Positions 36,627 to 44,927 are shown, counted from the stretch's first letter. The stretch is 64,000 nt of DNA from Terrilactibacillus laevilacticus (GCF_006517395.1 NZ_VDCY01000010.1:1-64000), one strand, 5' to 3'. Translations and numbers: made by a program. The notes: generated from the letters alone by a model not told the origin.

Positions 36627-38021
36627 GTGCGAAAGTTGCTAAAAGTTATTTTACTTGTTACGTCCGTGATTATTTTAACAAGCTGTAATTCTGAAAAGGA
36701 CAAAGAACAAAGTACCAGTAAAACAGACATAACAGAGGAAACGGATAAAGGAAAAAGTCTACAAGAAGAAACAGAAACAGAAAAAGAAACAGAAACAGAA
36801 GACGTTAAAGAAACGGGAATCATTCAACATCAAAAGGAAATGCCCCAAACCATTGAGGGAATTGTCAAGTACCCTGTAGGAGATTTAGCTGGTAAAGACA
36901 CCTCCATCACAGATAAAAAAGTTCAAACCACTTTAGAATCTATTCCCACTTATCCTAAAAATGCAGGAGAAGATGACATAAACCAATTACTCTATTATTT
37001 GTATTCTCTTTATAAGATGGAATACGAAGATCCTAAGATTGTTGTCGATATGTTGTCCATTGGAAAATCTCCGGGTGATTTACCTAATAAAATGAAAACT
37101 GATACATTTAACGTCGAAATCATTCTTGATTCAAGTGGAAGTATGGCGAATAAAATAGGTACAAAGACAAGAATGGATTTAGCGAAAGAAGCCATTAAAG
37201 AGTTTGCGAAATCCCTTCCGAAAGAGTCTAATATTGCTTTAAGAGTCTATGGACATAAAGGAACAGGATCAGAAGCAGATAAGAAAATGTCTTGTCAATC
37301 TAGCGAGTTAGTGTATGATGTTCAGCCTTATGAAGAAAAAAAGTTAAATGATTCTTTAAATAAAATTGCTCCCGCTGGATGGACTCCATTAGCCCAATCT
37401 TTAAAAGAAGCCAAAAAAGACTTAAGAAAATATACTGGTGAAAAAAATCAAAATATTATTTATCTTGTAAGTGATGGTATCGAAACTTGTGGGGGAGATC
37501 CTGTAAAAGCGGCAAAAGGAATTAAAAGTTCGACTCTTTCCCCAGTCGTAAATATCATTGGCTATGATGTTGATCAAAAAGGACAGTCACAGTTAAAAGA
37601 AGTAGCACAAGCAGCAGGTGGGAAATATGTCAATGTAAAAAATCAAGAGCAATTGACAAGTGAATTCAATCAAACTACAGGAAATTCGATGAAGTGGTTG
37701 GCGTGGAAAAGCAATCAAAACATCCATCTCTTGCAAAAAACAGTTTCCCAACAAATCCATATCTACCAATTAACCAGTCGTTGGACAACAAGAAACTATA
37801 AAGAACAAAACTTAATTCAACGATCCTTACAATCTTTACTAAAAGATGACAAAATTACTTATGATCAATATACGAAATTAACGAAAAAAGTATCTAGTTA
37901 CTATCAAAAACAAATTAAACAAGTGACAAATCTCCAAGAAAAACTTTTAAATAATACAGATAAGAATCTAGACAATTCATTAAAAGAGGTTGAGGATATT
38001 TACTCTAAGAATATCCAATAG
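36627..38021 (+). CDS. von Willebrand factor A-domain lipoprotein
   Basis: A 464-residue exported protein. A GTG start with GGGAGG 6 bases upstream gives the signal peptide VRKLLKVILLVTSVIILTSC with lipobox LTSC, so it is predicted to be anchored to the outer face of the membrane. After an acidic Glu/Thr-rich linker (TETEKETETED) comes a vWA domain (about aa 155-330) with MIDAS DSSGS and downstream Thr and Asp positions (GWTPLAQS, LVSDGIETCGG). The C-terminal third is Lys/Gln-rich and helical. A metal-dependent protein-binding role at the surface is likely; the partner is unknown. The TAG stop shares its G with the next type A repeat. Confidence 0.82.
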   Translation: MRKLLKVILLVTSVIILTSCNSEKDKEQSTSKTDITEETDKGKSLQEETETEKETETEDVKETGIIQHQKEMPQTIEGIVKYPVGDLAGKDTSITDKKVQTTLESIPTYPKNAGEDDINQLLYYLYSLYKMEYEDPKIVVDMLSIGKSPGDLPNKMKTDTFNVEIILDSSGSMANKIGTKTRMDLAKEAIKEFAKSLPKESNIALRVYGHKGTGSEADKKMSCQSSELVYDVQPYEEKKLNDSLNKIAPAGWTPLAQSLKEAKKDLRKYTGEKNQNIIYLVSDGIETCGGDPVKAAKGIKSSTLSPVVNIIGYDVDQKGQSQLKEVAQAAGGKYVNVKNQEQLTSEFNQTTGNSMKWLAWKSNQNIHLLQKTVSQQIHIYQLTSRWTTRNYKEQNLIQRSLQSLLKDDKITYDQYTKLTKKVSSYYQKQIKQVTNLQEKLLNNTDKNLDNSLKEVEDIYSKNIQ

Positions 38022-38075
38022 GTGACAGGTACCGTAAAAAGACATTTTGATGGATATGGCCACTCTAGGAAGACA
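38021..38075 (+). repeat. type A REP-like repeat, copy 6
   Basis: GGTGACAGGTACCGT plus AAAAAGACATTTTGATGG. Its first G is the last base of the vWA gene's TAG. Confidence 0.88.
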
Positions 38076-38100
38076 TTTGAATAGTCGATACATGACTAAG

Positions 38101-38137
38101 CACGACATTATCCTAAGGAGGAGATGTCGTTCTTTTT
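38101..38137 (+). terminator. terminator after the vWA lipoprotein gene
   Basis: ACGACATtaTCCT pairs with AGGAgATGTCGT and is followed by TCTTTTT. Confidence 0.7.
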
Positions 38138-38227
38138 GATGCTTCTATTCTTTATGAAGAACAATAATGGAAGGGATCCGTTTTCCTCTCAATCTATAAA
38201 TCGCATTAAGCAACCTAAAATGGTGAA

Positions 38228-38434
38228 TTAATACAAAAATTTTTTAGCCACACGTTTGAACGTGAGGCTTGATTTATGATACTTTATCATTTGATAGTCT
38301 CTGGAGTAGGTGGCAAGCTCTTGGATAGAGCGGTTCAGTTCATCAAGTTTTCCTTCAATCCGGTAAAGCAGATATAAGGTCACCATGATGGGGAAACCGA
38401 CAACCTTTGTCATAGCGATCCATTGATCCATCAT
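38228..38434 (-). CDS. YvrJ-family small membrane protein
   Basis: A 68-residue protein: one transmembrane segment (VVGFPIMVTLYLLYRI) followed by a charged coiled-coil-like helix (EGKLDELNRSIQELATY), the arrangement of Bacillus YvrJ. TGAGGAGG lies 8 bases before the ATG. The basic C-terminal ~25 residues are longer than in the short YvrJ forms. Function unknown. Confidence 0.6.
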   Translation of the reverse strand: MMDQWIAMTKVVGFPIMVTLYLLYRIEGKLDELNRSIQELATYSRDYQMIKYHKSSLTFKRVAKKFLY

Positions 38435-38612
38435 TCTAACCTCCTCATACTATAAGTCGCAGGGAAGAGGGGGAAATGGTGAGAGGAAGGGGGAAATTTT
38501 TGAAAAATTTTTTCAATATATTTCTACGCGAAAGTAAAAGATTGGTAAAAAATAAAAAAGACGCTGAAAAAAGCGTCTTTTGTCATGAAAAATGTTTAGT
38601 TCTGAGGAAAGT

Positions 38613-39314
38613 TTAAATAACAAGATGCCGCTCAAACGTTTTCCTATTCTCCTCTGTTGCCTCTCCTTCGGTAATAACCGTTCCACGATCAATCACGTAT
38701 ACATAGTCAGCGCAATCAATAACTGTGTCCAGGTTATGCTCGACAAGAATAATTGAGATCCCTTTTTCTTTCACTAATTGTTTGATTACACTTTGGATGA
38801 GTTTGACGATAGAAGGTTGGATCCCTTCCATAGGTTCGTCAAGTAATAAGAGTTTCGGATTGCTCATAAGAGCACGTGCAATCGCAAGTTGTTGTTGCTG
38901 GCCACCACTTAAATCGCCGCCTTTACGAGAAAGCATTTCTTTTAAAATAGGAAACAATGAAAGAATCTCTTCGCTGACTTTTTTAGATCGTTTATTTTTG
39001 GGAAGAGCTTCGTTTCCTAGTAGAAGATTATCTAATACAGAGAGGTTAGAAAAGATTTCTCTTCCTTGTGGGACAAAGGCGATTCCTTGTCTGACACGTT
39101 GATCAGGGCGCATGTGGTGGATTGATTGATTTTGATAGGCTATTTCTCCAGAGAAAGTAGGGAGGAGGCCAATGATCGATTTCATTAGAGTTGTTTTACC
39201 TACTCCATTTCTTCCGACAATGGCAACGACCTGATGTTCTTTGATTTTCAAACTAAGATCTCTTAGAACGGTGGAAGATTTGTAGCCTGTTTCTAAATGA
39301 TTAATAGTTAACAT
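38613..39314 (-). CDS. LivF/UrtE-type ABC transporter ATP-binding protein
   Basis: A 233-residue ABC ATPase: Walker A GRNGVGKTT, QGIAFVPQGREIFSNLSVLDNL, signature LSGGQQQQLAIARAL, Walker B LLLLDEPMEGIQPSIV and H-loop VEHNLD. EGIQPSI and the FVPQGREIF region are typical of UrtE (urea/short-chain amide) and LivF ATPases. Its start overlaps the last codons of a urtD remnant. No permease, UrtD or binding-protein gene remains upstream, so the transporter is incomplete here and this protein may be a leftover. Confidence 0.85.
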   Translation of the reverse strand: MLTINHLETGYKSSTVLRDLSLKIKEHQVVAIVGRNGVGKTTLMKSIIGLLPTFSGEIAYQNQSIHHMRPDQRVRQGIAFVPQGREIFSNLSVLDNLLLGNEALPKNKRSKKVSEEILSLFPILKEMLSRKGGDLSGGQQQQLAIARALMSNPKLLLLDEPMEGIQPSIVKLIQSVIKQLVKEKGISIILVEHNLDTVIDCADYVYVIDRGTVITEGEATEENRKTFERHLVI

Positions 39315-39393
39315 GTTTTTCCCCCTGACCCAAGTAGACTCTAGCCACTTCTTCGTTGGCTGTTACTTCATCAATGGACCCTTCGCAGAATGT
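39301..39393 (-). pseudogene. C-terminal remnant of UrtD/LivG ATPase
   Basis: About 30 codons upstream of and overlapping the UrtE-like start read FCEGSIDEVTANEEVARVYLG, which matches the conserved C-terminus of UrtD/LivG (CEGSxDEVxxNxxVxxVYLG). The frame is intact to its TAA at 39301-39303. Upstream homology stops at the type A repeat beginning at 39395, which marks a deletion junction. Confidence 0.72.
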
Positions 39394-39394
39394 C

Positions 39395-39449
39395 GGTGAC
39401 AGGCACCGCAAAAAGACATTATTGATTGATCCGTACACGGTGAAAGGAC
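39395..39449 (+). repeat. type A REP-like repeat, copy 7
   Basis: GGTGACAGGCACCGC plus AAAAAGACATT, then TACACGGTGAAAGGACA. It sits exactly at the break of the urt operon. Confidence 0.88.
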
Positions 39450-39520
39450 AACGGGATCAGCAAGGGGGTTGATTGCGTTTTTAACTTCAGTCTATGAACT
39501 GGTTTAGATTGACGCAGAAT

Positions 39521-39604
39521 AACCATGTCAGAAAATATAACATTTGTTTAGACAATTTAGAAAATAGGTGTTAGGTTATATATAAACATACTGGTATGAC
39601 CAGT
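39521..39604 (+). promoter_or_regulatory. promoter region and operator of the FadR-type regulator
   Basis: AACCATGTCAGAAAA (39521) and TTTAGACAATT (39547) repeat the block at 15436-15472. ACTGGTATGACCAGT (39590-39604) is identical to the 15510 palindrome and lies 37 bases before the regulator's start, consistent with autorepression. Confidence 0.75.
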
Positions 39605-39640
39605 TTGAAATGCATAAGTAAACATCAAGGAGAAGTCGTG

Positions 39641-40333
39641 ATGATTGTTGTTAGCGAAACAGTACAAAAGTTTTTACTGGACTATATAAGAAAAAAAGAT
39701 CTTCAACCGGGTGACAAATTGCCTTCTGAACGAGAGTTGGTTCAATTATTGGAAGTTGGACGATCATCGGTCAGAGAGGCTCTGCAGGTGCTGTCAGAGA
39801 GAGGAATCATTGAAAAACAACCAGGCAAAGGGGCGTTTTTAAAAAGCAATGTTTTTCATAATCATTTAGGAAATGTTAAGTCGTTAATGCCATCTATGGA
39901 TACTCATTCATCTCTTGATTTACTCCAATTTAGAATAGGAACTGAATCAGAAATCGCCTATTTGGCTGCAAAAAATCGAAGTGACGATTGTATTCATATT
40001 TTAGAACAATCTATTTTAGACCTGGAAGATTGTATAAACAATGGAACATCTATTATTGCACCTGATTTGTTATTTCATGGGACATTAGCCAAAGCCACAA
40101 TGAATGAATTAATTGTTCAAGTCTACTCAACATTAGTGGAATTTTTTAAAAAAGTAAGAATAGAAATGGCTATTAATGATGATGTTGAACATGCTTTGTA
40201 TTATCATAAGGAAATCTTAAAAGCGGTTAAAAATAGGAATTCAGAAAGGAGCAGTATTCTCATGAGAAGACATATTGAAGATGTACAATTAAATTATAAA
40301 AAAATGCTTTCAGAGATGGGGGTGATTGAGTAA
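39641..40333 (+). CDS. GntR-family regulator, FadR subfamily (FCD domain)
   Basis: About 230 residues. The N-terminal winged helix is VQKFLLDYIRKKDLQPGDKLPSERELVQLLEVGRSSVREALQVLSERGIIEKQPGKG, diagnostic of GntR. The C-terminal all-helical FCD domain includes FRIGTESEIAYLAA and the metal-ligand His in LLFHGTLAKA and HHRI-like RRHIEDVQ. The ATG at 39641 has AAGGAG 9 bases upstream (GTG 39638 is also possible). The frame's upstream ATG at 39596 lies inside the operator and is rejected. It precedes the NCS1-amidohydrolase-SDR genes. Confidence 0.87.
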   Translation: MIVVSETVQKFLLDYIRKKDLQPGDKLPSERELVQLLEVGRSSVREALQVLSERGIIEKQPGKGAFLKSNVFHNHLGNVKSLMPSMDTHSSLDLLQFRIGTESEIAYLAAKNRSDDCIHILEQSILDLEDCINNGTSIIAPDLLFHGTLAKATMNELIVQVYSTLVEFFKKVRIEMAINDDVEHALYYHKEILKAVKNRNSERSSILMRRHIEDVQLNYKKMLSEMGVIE

Positions 40334-40438
40334 GAACGTTTTTTAGAAGTTGTCAAAATATAAAAAAGTGGGGTGTATACGATATTTGAAATTGACTCAC
40401 ATCCATAACCCTTAACTGTATAGATTGTTTTTTTAGTG

Positions 40439-40458
40439 AAAGGTAAACGTATACCTTT
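40439..40458 (+). promoter_or_regulatory. 20-bp imperfect palindrome before the NCS1 gene
   Basis: AAAGGTAAACGTATACCTTT, arms AAAGGTA/TACCTTT, 43 bases before the permease start. A TTGACT lies at 40392. It may be an operator for a different regulator, since it is unlike the FadR-type palindrome. Confidence 0.45.
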
Positions 40459-40501
40459 AAAAAACGGAAAATTCAAAATATAACCAAGAGGTGATAGAGA
40501 A

Positions 40502-41974
40502 GTGGCAATCCCAAAACATGCAAATGAGCAAGTCGTTAATTATGATGCAGGCCTTTATAATAGTGATTTAGCCCCTGTTAAGAAAGAAAAGAGGAATTGG
40601 ACATGGCTTAATTTTACGACCGTTTGGATGGGAATGGTTCACAATATCGTAGCCTATGAGAGTGCAGGTAGTTTAATCGGAATGGGCATGAGCGTTTGGC
40701 AGGCGTTATTAACTGTTATTGTCGCCAATATTGTACTCATCATTGCGATGTGGTTGAATGGGACAGCAGGAGCAAAATATGGAACGCCTTTTCCAGTATT
40801 AATTAGAGCATCTTTTGGACATAAAGCAGCACATATTCCAGTTCTTTTGAGAGCTTTTGTGGCTATATTTTGGTTCGCTGTGCAAGCTTATGCAGGGAGT
40901 AAAGCAATTGATGCTATATTTGGCGCATTGATACCAGGTTGGAATAGCTTAAGTTCAATTAATATTCTTGGTATGGGATTAAATAGTGCGATCGCGGTAA
41001 CACTGTTCTGGTTATTACATGCATGGATTACGTCACATGGAATGGAAAGACTCAAATTTTTCGAATTGTGGGCAGGTCCACTAGTCATTGTTTTAGGGTT
41101 ATGTTTGGTTGTTTGGGCATTATTTGTCTCTCATGGTTTTGGTCCTCTTTTTGCAGAACATAGTAAATTAACTAATGCGGAATTCTGGGGCCTTTTTCCT
41201 GTATCTGTAACAGGTTTAGTAGGTATATGGGCCACGCTGGTTCTGAATATTCCGGATTTTACACGATTCGCTAGAAGTCAAAAAGACCAATCCATCGGTC
41301 AATTTATAGGTTTACCAGGTACTGCTATTCTTTTTGCCATTATGAGTATTATTACAACATCTGGTACGATCATTGCTTTTGGCCGACCAATATGGGATCC
41401 AGTGGAACTTCTCCAACAGTTTGGAAATCCGTTCATTTTAGTATTAGGAGCGGCAACTCTCATTATTGTTACATTGTCAGTAAATATAGCTGCTAATGTT
41501 GTCTCACCAGCGTACGACTTGGTTAATTTGTTTCCAAAAAAATTAACTTTCACTAAAGCTGGCGTTATCGCTATTGTTCTATCTTTGTTCTTTGCTCCTT
41601 GGCTTTGGTTCGATAACTCAGATACCATTTTTTCCATTATGGGGGCAGTAGGGGGCGCACTCGGACCGGTTGCTGGTATTATGTTTGCTGATTTTTATCT
41701 TGTGCGCCGGCAAAATTATGATCTCGATAGTTTTTATTTAACTCAAGGACAATATACCTATAAGGATGGTTGGAATCTTAATGCGCTCTATGCGATGGCT
41801 ATAGGAACAGTCATTTCTCTCATAGGATTGTTTGTACCAGCATTAAGTTCGCTGTATGCCTATTCTTGGTTTTTAGGTGTTATCTCCGGGTTCATTGTGT
41901 ATACCCTACTTATGAAAAATACGATGTCATCATCAGTAGAGATAAATGAGGAACGTCAATCTGTTTCTGAGTAA
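40502..41974 (+). CDS. NCS1-family nucleobase/ureide permease
   Basis: A 490-residue membrane protein with about 12 hydrophobic segments. NCS1 motifs: N-terminal KRNWTWLNFTTVWMGMVHNIVAY, GAKYGTPFPVLIRASFGHKAAHIPVLLRA, LNIPDFTRFARSQKDQ and MFADFYLVRRQNYD near the C-terminus. It is closer to allantoin/hydantoin/uracil carriers than to CodB. A GTG start follows AAGAGGTGATAG. Upstream of an amidohydrolase, so it probably delivers that enzyme's substrate. Confidence 0.87.
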   Translation: MAIPKHANEQVVNYDAGLYNSDLAPVKKEKRNWTWLNFTTVWMGMVHNIVAYESAGSLIGMGMSVWQALLTVIVANIVLIIAMWLNGTAGAKYGTPFPVLIRASFGHKAAHIPVLLRAFVAIFWFAVQAYAGSKAIDAIFGALIPGWNSLSSINILGMGLNSAIAVTLFWLLHAWITSHGMERLKFFELWAGPLVIVLGLCLVVWALFVSHGFGPLFAEHSKLTNAEFWGLFPVSVTGLVGIWATLVLNIPDFTRFARSQKDQSIGQFIGLPGTAILFAIMSIITTSGTIIAFGRPIWDPVELLQQFGNPFILVLGAATLIIVTLSVNIAANVVSPAYDLVNLFPKKLTFTKAGVIAIVLSLFFAPWLWFDNSDTIFSIMGAVGGALGPVAGIMFADFYLVRRQNYDLDSFYLTQGQYTYKDGWNLNALYAMAIGTVISLIGLFVPALSSLYAYSWFLGVISGFIVYTLLMKNTMSSSVEINEERQSVSE

Positions 41975-42035
41975 GCAATCATTATAGTAAAGAAATCGAT
42001 TAAATGATGAAAAGGGACATTTTTAATAGGGTTAA

Positions 42036-42070
42036 CAATAGATCGCTATTTTCTAAATAGTGATCTATTG
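42036..42070 (+). other. perfect long stem-loop in the NCS1-amidohydrolase gap
   Basis: CAATAGATCgCTATTT pairs with AAATAGtGATCTATTG around a 3-base loop (one mismatch). There is no T run, so it is more likely an mRNA stability or processing element than a terminator. Confidence 0.55.
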
Positions 42071-42123
42071 CATTAAGTTATCTCATTCAATAACATCAAT
42101 AGATTATAGAGAGAAGGATTCAT

Positions 42124-43359
42124 ATGATAGATTTATTACTACATAATGTTAAAAGCCTACATTGTGATTCTTTATTAGATGTAGGTATTGAAAATGGAAA
42201 AATCGTTTATTTATCTCATTCAAAGAGTGAGGTACCTAATTCCAAACAAATAATTGAAGGAAACGGAAATGTCTTACTCCCTGGACTCGTTGAATCACAT
42301 ATTCACTTAGATAAGGCTTTTTTGTTAGATAAGATGAATGAAGATGCGACAAATTTAAATGAAGCTATTAAACTCACCGCTCAGTTGAAACAAGGATTCA
42401 CAAAAGAAGATATTAGAGAACGATCATTAAAGGTTTTAAAACGGTGTGTGGATTATGGTGTGACACATATGCGATGTCATGTTGAAGTTGATCCTATTAT
42501 TCAAATGAAAAGTATGGAAGTACACCTGGAATTAAAGGAGCAATTAAAAGATTTAATCGATATACAAATTGTTGTTTTTCCTCAAGAAGGCATTTTTAAG
42601 CAAAAAGGAACAGCGGATTTAATGAGGGAATCTTTGATAATGGGAGCGGATGTTGTAGGGGGTATTCCATATAATGACCGAGATCCGATTGAACATCTGA
42701 ATTTTGTATATCAGTTAGCCAATGAATTTGGAAAGCCATTAGATTTCCATGTTGATTTTTCTGATGATCCGAATCAATTAGCCATTTTAGATATTATCAA
42801 GCTCACCCATCTCTACCAAATGGAAGGCCGAGTTGCGGTGGGACATTTAACATCATTGGGCTCAGTTGAACATGAAAAAGCGAGACAGATCGCTTCAAAA
42901 ATGGCCAAAGAGGATATACATGTCTTCTCACTTCCAGCCACCGATTTGTACTTGAATGGTCGAGGAGATACAGAAAGAGTTCGTAGAGGGCTCACACCAG
43001 TTAAACTATTGTTAGAAGAAGGAGTTAATGTTCTTTATGGAACGAACAATATTCGGAATCCATTTACTCCTTTTGGTACAGGAAATCCATTAGATATTGC
43101 TTTACTTTTAGCTCATTCAGCACAAATGGGAACTTTTGACGACGCTAAAATACTTCTCGAGATGACGACATATGGGGCAGCGAGAGCTTTAGGGTTAACG
43201 TCTTATGGAATAGAAATTGGTAAGGATGCGGATTTAGTTTTATTTGATTCAAAGGATATTCGTAATGTCTTATTGGACCGTCCAAAGAGACTTTGTGTGT
43301 GGAAAAAAGGTAAAGAAATTGGTACAGATTCCATTAGAAGTTTAATAAAAGTAAATTAA
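42124..43359 (+). CDS. CodA-like amidohydrolase with altered active site
   Basis: A 411-residue metal-dependent amidohydrolase related to cytosine deaminase and AtzC. The metal motif HxH is in LVESHIHLDKAFL (about aa 59-61). FHVDFSDD has the next His and GHLTSLG the fourth. In E. coli CodA the sequences HCDE and GHDDVFDP carry the catalytic Glu and metal-binding Asp; here they read HVDF and GTNNIRNP, so both residues are replaced. Several annotated AtzC-like relatives also have NN at the second place. The substrate is probably not plain cytosine; a cyclic amide or ureide fits the neighbours. AGAGAAGGATT precedes the ATG. Confidence 0.8.
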   Translation: MIDLLLHNVKSLHCDSLLDVGIENGKIVYLSHSKSEVPNSKQIIEGNGNVLLPGLVESHIHLDKAFLLDKMNEDATNLNEAIKLTAQLKQGFTKEDIRERSLKVLKRCVDYGVTHMRCHVEVDPIIQMKSMEVHLELKEQLKDLIDIQIVVFPQEGIFKQKGTADLMRESLIMGADVVGGIPYNDRDPIEHLNFVYQLANEFGKPLDFHVDFSDDPNQLAILDIIKLTHLYQMEGRVAVGHLTSLGSVEHEKARQIASKMAKEDIHVFSLPATDLYLNGRGDTERVRRGLTPVKLLLEEGVNVLYGTNNIRNPFTPFGTGNPLDIALLLAHSAQMGTFDDAKILLEMTTYGAARALGLTSYGIEIGKDADLVLFDSKDIRNVLLDRPKRLCVWKKGKEIGTDSIRSLIKVN

Positions 43360-43381
43360 TATATGAAAGAGGGGTATCCGG

Positions 43382-44119
43382 ATGAGGTTCAGAGACAAGG
43401 TCGTACTTATTACAGGTGGGAGTTCAGGTATCGGAAAAGCAACAGTGGAAGCATTCCTTAAAGAAGGAGCGAAAGTCGCCGTTTTCGACTACCATTTAAA
43501 TAATGATGATACATACAATAACTATCTATCATATCAAGTGGATGTCCGTCATTCAGAGCAAATTCTAACTTCGGTTGAGCAATTAGTGAGTGAATGGGGA
43601 AAAATTGATATTTTAGTAAACAATGCTGGAATTGAATTTGTGGCCCCTATTGAAGAGACAACTGAGGAAGATTGGGATCGTGTATTAGACACCAATTTAA
43701 AAGGATTATTTTTGGTCTCTAAAACAGTTCTTCCCTATCTCAAAGAGACAAAAGGGGTGATTGTCAATACGGCCTCGCAGTTGGCTTTAGTGGGTTCATC
43801 TTATTTTATCGCTTATACATCATCAAAATCAGCTATTTTAAACTTTACAAGAAGCCTTGCTTTAGAAACAGCTAAATATGGCGTTAGAGTCAATGCGGTT
43901 TGCCCTGGTGCCATTGACACACCACTGTTGCAGAGACAATTTGAAGATGGTAAGCGAGGACCACAAGGAACGATGGCTGACCTTGTGGCTATGCATCCAT
44001 TAGGAAGACTAGGAAAGCCAGAAGAAATCGCAAAGCCTATTCTCTTTTTAAGCAGTAATGATGCATCCTTCATGACAGGAAGTGCTCTTGTTGTAGATGG
44101 AGGGTATGTTATTAAATAG
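43382..44119 (+). CDS. SDR-family NAD(P)-dependent oxidoreductase
   Basis: A 245-residue classical short-chain dehydrogenase: cofactor motif TGGSSGIGKATVEAF, NNAGIEFVAPIEE, catalytic Ser in NTASQLALVGSS, YxxxK in YTSSKSA, CPGAIDTPL, and the C-terminal FLSSNDASFMTGSALVVDGG. It is 22 bases downstream of the amidohydrolase, so likely cotranscribed. The substrate is unknown; an alcohol or keto step in the same pathway is inferred. Confidence 0.87.
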   Translation: MRFRDKVVLITGGSSGIGKATVEAFLKEGAKVAVFDYHLNNDDTYNNYLSYQVDVRHSEQILTSVEQLVSEWGKIDILVNNAGIEFVAPIEETTEEDWDRVLDTNLKGLFLVSKTVLPYLKETKGVIVNTASQLALVGSSYFIAYTSSKSAILNFTRSLALETAKYGVRVNAVCPGAIDTPLLQRQFEDGKRGPQGTMADLVAMHPLGRLGKPEEIAKPILFLSSNDASFMTGSALVVDGGYVIK

Positions 44120-44131
44120 GGGTGAAATAAC

Positions 44132-44186
44132 GGTGACAGGCACCGCAAAAAGACATTTTGTCGGATCTGTTCATATGGAAAGGACA
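44132..44186 (+). repeat. type A REP-like repeat, copy 8 (left of RAYT)
   Basis: GGTGACAGGCACCGC plus AAAAAGACATTTTGTCGG, then GTTCATATGGAAAGGACA. It lies 12 bases after the SDR stop and forms the left flank of the transposase locus. The ~160 bases that follow are shared with the decayed second locus at 47200-47340. Confidence 0.9.
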
Positions 44187-44345
44187 GTGGGGAATCCAAA
44201 TTTTTTTATGAAGTTGAAGGAGTTTCTTAGTTAATCTAGAATTTATTATTATCCTAATTCTCCAATTCTCCGACAGCTCCCTTTTTTTGGATTATCCCCA
44301 TTATCTATTATCTATCAAGGTTAAAGCAAGACAGGAGGTGCTTAT

Positions 44346-44876
44346 TTGGCAAGAAAGAATCGTGTTTGGTTTCCTGGAGCAAAGTACCATATTACAAGTC
44401 GCGGTATTCGTAAAATGCCCTTGTTTTATGACGATGAAGATAGGAAAGAGTACTTGCGTTTATTAGAAGAGACGAAATGTCGAACCCCATTTTATTTACA
44501 TGCCTATTGTCTTATGACAAACCACATTCATCTTCAAATTGAAACCCTCAATCATCCAACAAGCATTATTTTCAGATACCTTAACGTCAAATACGCTAAA
44601 TATTTTAATAAAAAATACGATTTCACAGGTCACGCTTTTGACAAACGTTATGGAGCAGAGTTAATTGATTCTTTGGATTATGAATTGGAGGTGAATAGAT
44701 ATATTCATCTTAATCCCCTTCGAGCTAAGATGGTGTCAGATTTAGGTGATTATCCATGGAGTAGTTATGGCGTATACATTAGTCCGGAATCAGAGTCAAT
44801 TGTTACGACTGACAGGATTTTAACTTTCTTCCCTGAGCCGAAGATTGAGAGTTATGTAAAGTTCCTTTTTGAGTGA
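44346..44876 (+). CDS. REP-associated tyrosine transposase (Y1/HUH, TnpA_REP-like)
   Basis: A 176-residue single-domain HUH nuclease of the Y1 transposase (IS200-like) family. The metal motif is H60-I-H62 in CLMTNHIHLQIE. The likely nucleophile is Y119 in EVNRYIHLNPLRAKMV, followed by the conserved DYPWSSY. The N-terminal WFPGAKYHITSRGIRKMPLF is typical of the REP-associated (RAYT) branch. TTG start with CAGGAGG 7 bases upstream. Unlike IS200 it is flanked by short REP-like repeats, not IS ends: copy 8 to the left, and copy 9 to the right supplies its TGA stop. Such proteins nick single-stranded REP hairpins. Confidence 0.87.
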   Translation: MARKNRVWFPGAKYHITSRGIRKMPLFYDDEDRKEYLRLLEETKCRTPFYLHAYCLMTNHIHLQIETLNHPTSIIFRYLNVKYAKYFNKKYDFTGHAFDKRYGAELIDSLDYELEVNRYIHLNPLRAKMVSDLGDYPWSSYGVYISPESESIVTTDRILTFFPEPKIESYVKFLFE

Positions 44877-44927
44877 CAGGTACCGCAAAAAGACATTTTC
44901 CTTTAATACGTTCACGCTACAAGGACA
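44872..44927 (+). repeat. type A REP-like repeat, copy 9 (right of RAYT)
   Basis: AGTGACAGGTACCGC plus AAAAAGACATTTTCC, then GTTCACGCTACAAGGACA. The TGA at 44874 is the transposase stop codon. Confidence 0.9.
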
